From Papio anubis (Eukaryota; Chordata; Mammalia; Primates; Cercopithecidae), in NCBI RefSeq assembly GCF_008728515.1, contig NC_044985.1, positions 77,600,155 to 77,664,154 on the forward strand: a stretch of DNA of 64,000 nt. Direction: 5' to 3'. Both the position numbers and the translations under genes were made by a program. Shown piece after piece: positions 60,850 to 64,000 of the stretch. How positions within the stretch are numbered: position 1 is the stretch's first letter; each line of letters opens with the position of its first letter. The notes under the pieces are model-generated. The model did not search any database and was not told the origin of the DNA. It saw only the letters and a list, made by a program, of their open reading frames with translations.

Positions 60850-61571
60850 TATTTTAGAATTTGAGAGTTTGTCTTCAAAAAGTACTTCGTCAGTGCCTCT
60901 CGAGTGCTGCTATATCTCTGTTTTTCTTTGCTGGGAAATATATTTCTTTTACTCTCATTTCTGAATGAAATTTAAATTTACCTGGGCATAAAGCTTTAGT
61001 TTAACAGTTATTTTCTTCAAACATTTTAGAAGTATTATTTAAATGTCTTCTATTCCTGTTATGGCAATGTCCGTGGTCAGTATAATTGCCTTTCTTTTGT
61101 AGCTAATCTGCCCTTTGTTACCTGTCTGTTGTTAAGATAACATTGCATGGGAGATTCACTGCAATGTCCAGGGAATGGGATTTTTATTTTAATTAATACT
61201 GTTCACATTCATTCTGATTGTTGAATAAGACAATACAGGTTTTTCATTCTGGAAAATTATCAGATATAATCCCTTCAAATTTTGTTTCTCCAATTTATCA
61301 AATTTTCTTTTCTCAGTCCCCTCTGCAAAATAGGTTATATCATTTTGTTAATTTCTAAACATCTCTCGTCATCTCTTTGGAGTATTATATCTCTTTACCT
61401 CAGTGACACATTTGAGAATATTTCCTCAGAACTACCTTCATTTAAGTTTTCATCATTCAAACTTTATCTTACCGACTCTTTGATGCAGGTACTAGTTTTA
61501 GAGCAATGACTATGTTTCATTTAAGATATATTTATTTTTTCTAAGTCTGCGTTCCTTCTCTTTCTTTTTCT
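60850..61571 (-). mobile_element. Old L1M 5' region, antisense
   Basis: 'ctcatttctgaatgaaattt', 'agttattttcttcaaacatt', 'tgtcttctattcctgttatg', 'ccgtggtcagtataattgcc' and 'atcccttcaaattttgtttc' follow the reverse complement of the old L1M 5' region. Similar text occurs at 15200 and 25800. The L1M may resume after the Alu fragment at 61691-61800. Confidence 0.7.
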
Positions 61572-61690
61572 TTGTATTTTTTAGTAGAGATGGGGTTTCA
61601 CCATGTTAGCCAGGATGGTCTCGATCTCCTGACCTTGTGATCCACCCACCTCGGCCTCTCATAGTGCTGGGATAACAGGTGTGATTCCCT
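61572..61690 (-). mobile_element. Alu fragment, antisense, both ends missing
   Basis: 'tagtagagatggggtttcac', 'gccaggatggtctcgatctc' and 'ctcatagtgctgggataaca' are the reverse complement of the Alu left monomer interior. Neither the 5' end nor the right monomer is present. Confidence 0.9.
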
Positions 61691-61811
61691 ATCGTGTTCT
61701 TGACTTATTGTTCTATTATTTTCTAGTTTTCTGTAAAATTTTAAATACCGGTAATTGAGTATCTTTATAAATAAATAATTATCACTTATTTTTCTAATGC
61801 AAACTATGCTG

Positions 61812-61830
61812 CTCTCTCTCTCTCTCTCAT
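61812..61830. repeat. (CT)n microsatellite
   Basis: A short pure CT run, about nine units. Confidence 0.9.
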
Positions 61831-61892
61831 GGTAATTTAATTGTTTGTCCAAAAGTCATTTACTGTGCGCACAGTTTAAAATGTTTGCTGTT

Positions 61893-62426
61893 AAGGATTA
61901 TAAATTATGCTGCTATAAAGACACATGCACACGTATGTTTATTGCAGCACTATTCACAATAGCAAAGACTTGGAATCAACCCAAATGTCCATCAGTGACA
62001 GATTGGATTAAGAAAATGTGGCACATATACACCATGGAATACTATGCAGCCATAAAAAAGGATGAGTTTGCGTCCTTTGTAGGGACATGGATGCAGCTGG
62101 AAACCATCATTCTTAGCAAACTATCACAAGAACAGAAAACCAAACACCGCATGTTCTCACTCATAGGTGGGAACTGAACAACGAGATCACTTGGACTCAG
62201 GAAGGGGAACATCACACACCGGGGCCTATCATGGGGAGGGGGGAGGGGGGAGGGATTGCATTGGGAGTTATACCTGATGTAAATGACGAGTTGATGGGTG
62301 CAGCAGACTAACATGGCACAAGTATACATATGTAACAAACCTGCATGTTATGCACATGTACCCTACAACTTAAAGTATAATAATAATAAATAAATTTAAA
62401 AAAAAAAATAAAAAAATAAAAAAAAT
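61893..62426 (+). mobile_element. L1PA-type L1 3' end, 5'-truncated, sense
   Basis: The text starts 'aaggattataaattatgctg' and covers the last part of ORF2, the 3' UTR and an A-rich tail. A 15-bp perfect target duplication 'aaaatgtttgctgtt' flanks it (61878-61892 and 62427-62441). The ORF2 C-terminus is still open up to its natural stop; the conserved tail reads 'WIKKMWHIYTMEYYAAIKKD' (coding within 61845-62177). The 3' UTR has the G-rich tract at 62233-62254. It is among the younger L1 copies here, but without the upstream ORF2 domains it cannot move. Confidence 0.97.
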
Positions 62427-62441
62427 AAAATGTTTGCTGTT

Positions 62442-62656
62442 TACAAGAAACTTCTGTTGCTGACTTTCTGTGCAGGTGGGCTCTCACTTACCACTATGTT
62501 GCTTTTGTCCTGGATCACCATTTGCGATGATTTAATACTTTGTGTTGTTCTTTATCATGTAGATAGACTGAATTTAGATTTCATGTCCACACTGCACAGA
62601 TCTTGTTTAACAACTTCTCTCCATGCAGTTCCAGAAAGATGGCAAGATTTCAGCTC
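62442..62656. other. Unrecognised spacer between two L1 insertions
   Basis: About 215 bp of non-L1 sequence separates the two L1PA 3' ends. It includes both neighbouring target duplications at its edges. Confidence 0.5.
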
Positions 62657-62853
62657 CTTGGGGAGGGGGGAGGGGGGAGGGATTGCATTGGGAGTTATAC
62701 CCGATGTAAATGACAAGTAGTTGGGTGCTGACGAGTTGATGGGTGCAGCACAGCAACATGGCACCAGTATACATATGTAACAAACCTGCACGTTATGCAC
62801 ATGTACCCTAGAACTTAAAGTATAATAATAAAAAAAAAAAAAGAAAAAAAAAA
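62657..62853 (+). mobile_element. L1PA-type 3' UTR end, severely 5'-truncated, sense
   Basis: Only about 197 bp of L1 remain: the G-rich tract, 'gggattgcattgggagttat', the 3' end 'accctagaacttaaagtata' and an A-tail with a G interruption. The target duplication 'aagatttcagctc' is at 62644-62656 and 62854-62866. An 18-bp internal tandem duplication lies at 62711-62746. Confidence 0.97.
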
Positions 62854-62866
62854 AAGATTTCAGCTC

Positions 62867-64000
62867 TTACTCTAAGCTGGTGGGATATTTCTGGTATCCA
62901 GCCAGTTGGTGGTGATCTTCTGTGATTCTAAGCTTTTTGGGTAGAGAAGGTCTTGCACTCAATTAATACAATGCACATGGCTATGATTTTCCTTCCTTGC
63001 TGAATATTAAAGTGTCATTTTCAGGTAATAAGGATTAAACATATTCCTAATTATCTGGAGAGCTTCAGCAAGCACACACTTCTCTGATGTTGCTACCTCT
63101 TTGTACTCAGTGACTGGGAATTTCCATTTCCTTGCAATCAATCAAGGAAATGAGAAATGTATTTCTTCAATATTAGTTTCATGTAGCATGTTTATGTTTT
63201 GAAATAAGGTAAGTTTAGTAGTTCGTACTGACCAAGTGCCTCCCATTTGCATTTTGTAGCACTTAGATTTTCCACTAGAAAGCGAGATTCATGAATGCTG
63301 GAACCTTAATTACCTGGTTCTGAAATATACATATATTACTACCTATATGTTCTTTAAAAGCATTTTATTATATACAAGGTGATTACTAATAACTGATCAA
63401 TTTGAAGGTAAAATCAAAACCTACACAATGTTACCCCAAATATATTTCATCCAAATAATTTTACAAAGGCAAACATTTTGAAAAAAATATGTATGTGTGA
63501 AAAATTTCCTAATTAGAATAATATGAGAGAGAATAAAAGAAGTAGTATTGTCTTAAATACAGCAAACATTTTATTATGGATATACTGACTACACAAAATA
63601 GGTAAAGGCAAATAAAGATATACAGTGGCTTTTGTAAGGAATATTTTATAACAACCATGAAACCTTGAATAAACCATATTATTCACCCTGTTTCAAGTGG
63701 CAGAAATTATTATGACTGTGCTTGTCAATTTTTGTTCATTTGAAAAGAATATAACTGTAAGGTCATAATTTCTTAAGTGAAACTGCTCTTGAATGTCTGA
63801 GAAACAATGTTTCAAGTGAATTGTCTCTAGTCCTAAGAAATGTCTATACTAATGTGGAAGAAAAGCAAGCTAAATTGTTATATATAGTTTATATATAGAG
63901 GGAGTATATGTGTATACATATATCTATATTAACAAATCTTGAATAATTTTGATTAAGTTGGACGATCATAAAAGCTGCTTGCAAAAAGAAATCACACTTG
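62867..64000. other. AT-rich sequence, nothing recognised
   Basis: No gene or clear repeat was recognised. 63255-63330 weakly recalls an L2 3' region ('ctagaaagcgagattcatga') but is too diverged to call. Confidence 0.4.

Noticed and set aside
61845..62177. 110-codon frame with a clear L1 ORF2 C-terminus
   Set aside because: It is genuine L1 coding remnant, but the start lies in flanking DNA and all catalytic domains are missing, so it is annotated as part of the L1.
1..64000. CRISPR array, phage, defence or biosynthetic system
   Set aside because: No regularly spaced identical repeats, no operons and no long coding regions. All features are those of primate nuclear DNA.

Overview
This window reads as primate genomic DNA, most likely human or another catarrhine. 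The basis is its AT-rich composition, an AluY-type insertion beside AluS-type copies, L1PA-class L1 3' ends, THE1/MST-type MaLR LTRs, Tigger1, and a full-length MADE1 element. I find no protein-coding gene, rRNA, tRNA, CRISPR array or bacterial-style operon. The open reading frames present are short (the longest about 135 codons). Those I can recognise are fragments of dead L1 ORF2, Alu or MaLR sequence. The window is an intergenic or deep intronic gene desert built from nested mobile elements separated by unrecognised AT-rich sequence.

Layout. 1-9 kb: an old sense L1M with an internal inverted duplication (1.4-2.9 kb), a possible LTR (3.15-3.69 kb), a MIR (5.65 kb), a 39-bp tandem duplication (7.0 kb) and an AluS (7.7-8.0 kb). 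12.6-16.1 kb: an antisense L1M broken up by younger L1 pieces, with a GATA microsatellite. 16-21.4 kb: MIRs, an MLT1-type LTR and a THE1/MST LTR fragment. 21.6-26.1 kb: a truncated Alu and a long antisense L1M (ORF2 into the 5' region). 26.5-30.6 kb: four MaLR LTRs, one holding a hAT element with its 8-bp target duplication. 33.5-38.7 kb: a 2.4-kb 5'-truncated L1PA/L1PB and old sense L1M copies, one split by an ERV1-type LTR. 38.9-42.5 kb: little recognisable.

42.5-47.6 kb: an MLT1 LTR, a two-LTR MaLR element and a MADE1 hairpin. 49.8-54.5 kb: antisense L1M, AluS, then a full-length Tigger1 DNA transposon (2.77 kb, TA flanks) interrupted by an AluY and followed directly by a MER2-like element. 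55.4-58.4 kb: a mosaic of L1M pieces, including one whose two halves are inverted at a single ORF2 coordinate, as expected from twin priming. 58.36-60.64 kb: a complete LTR-internal-LTR THE1/MST element on the minus strand. 60.8-62.9 kb: antisense L1M, an Alu fragment and two young L1PA 3' ends with clear target-site duplications. 62.9-64 kb: nothing recognised.

Nothing here forms a working multi-gene system. The most informative signals are mutational: a template-switch inversion inside an L1, an L1 twin-priming inversion, nested insertions that give relative ages, and a MADE1 hairpin with matched changes on both arms. Family names come from remembered consensus sequences, not a database search. 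Boundaries of old elements are uncertain by tens of bases.
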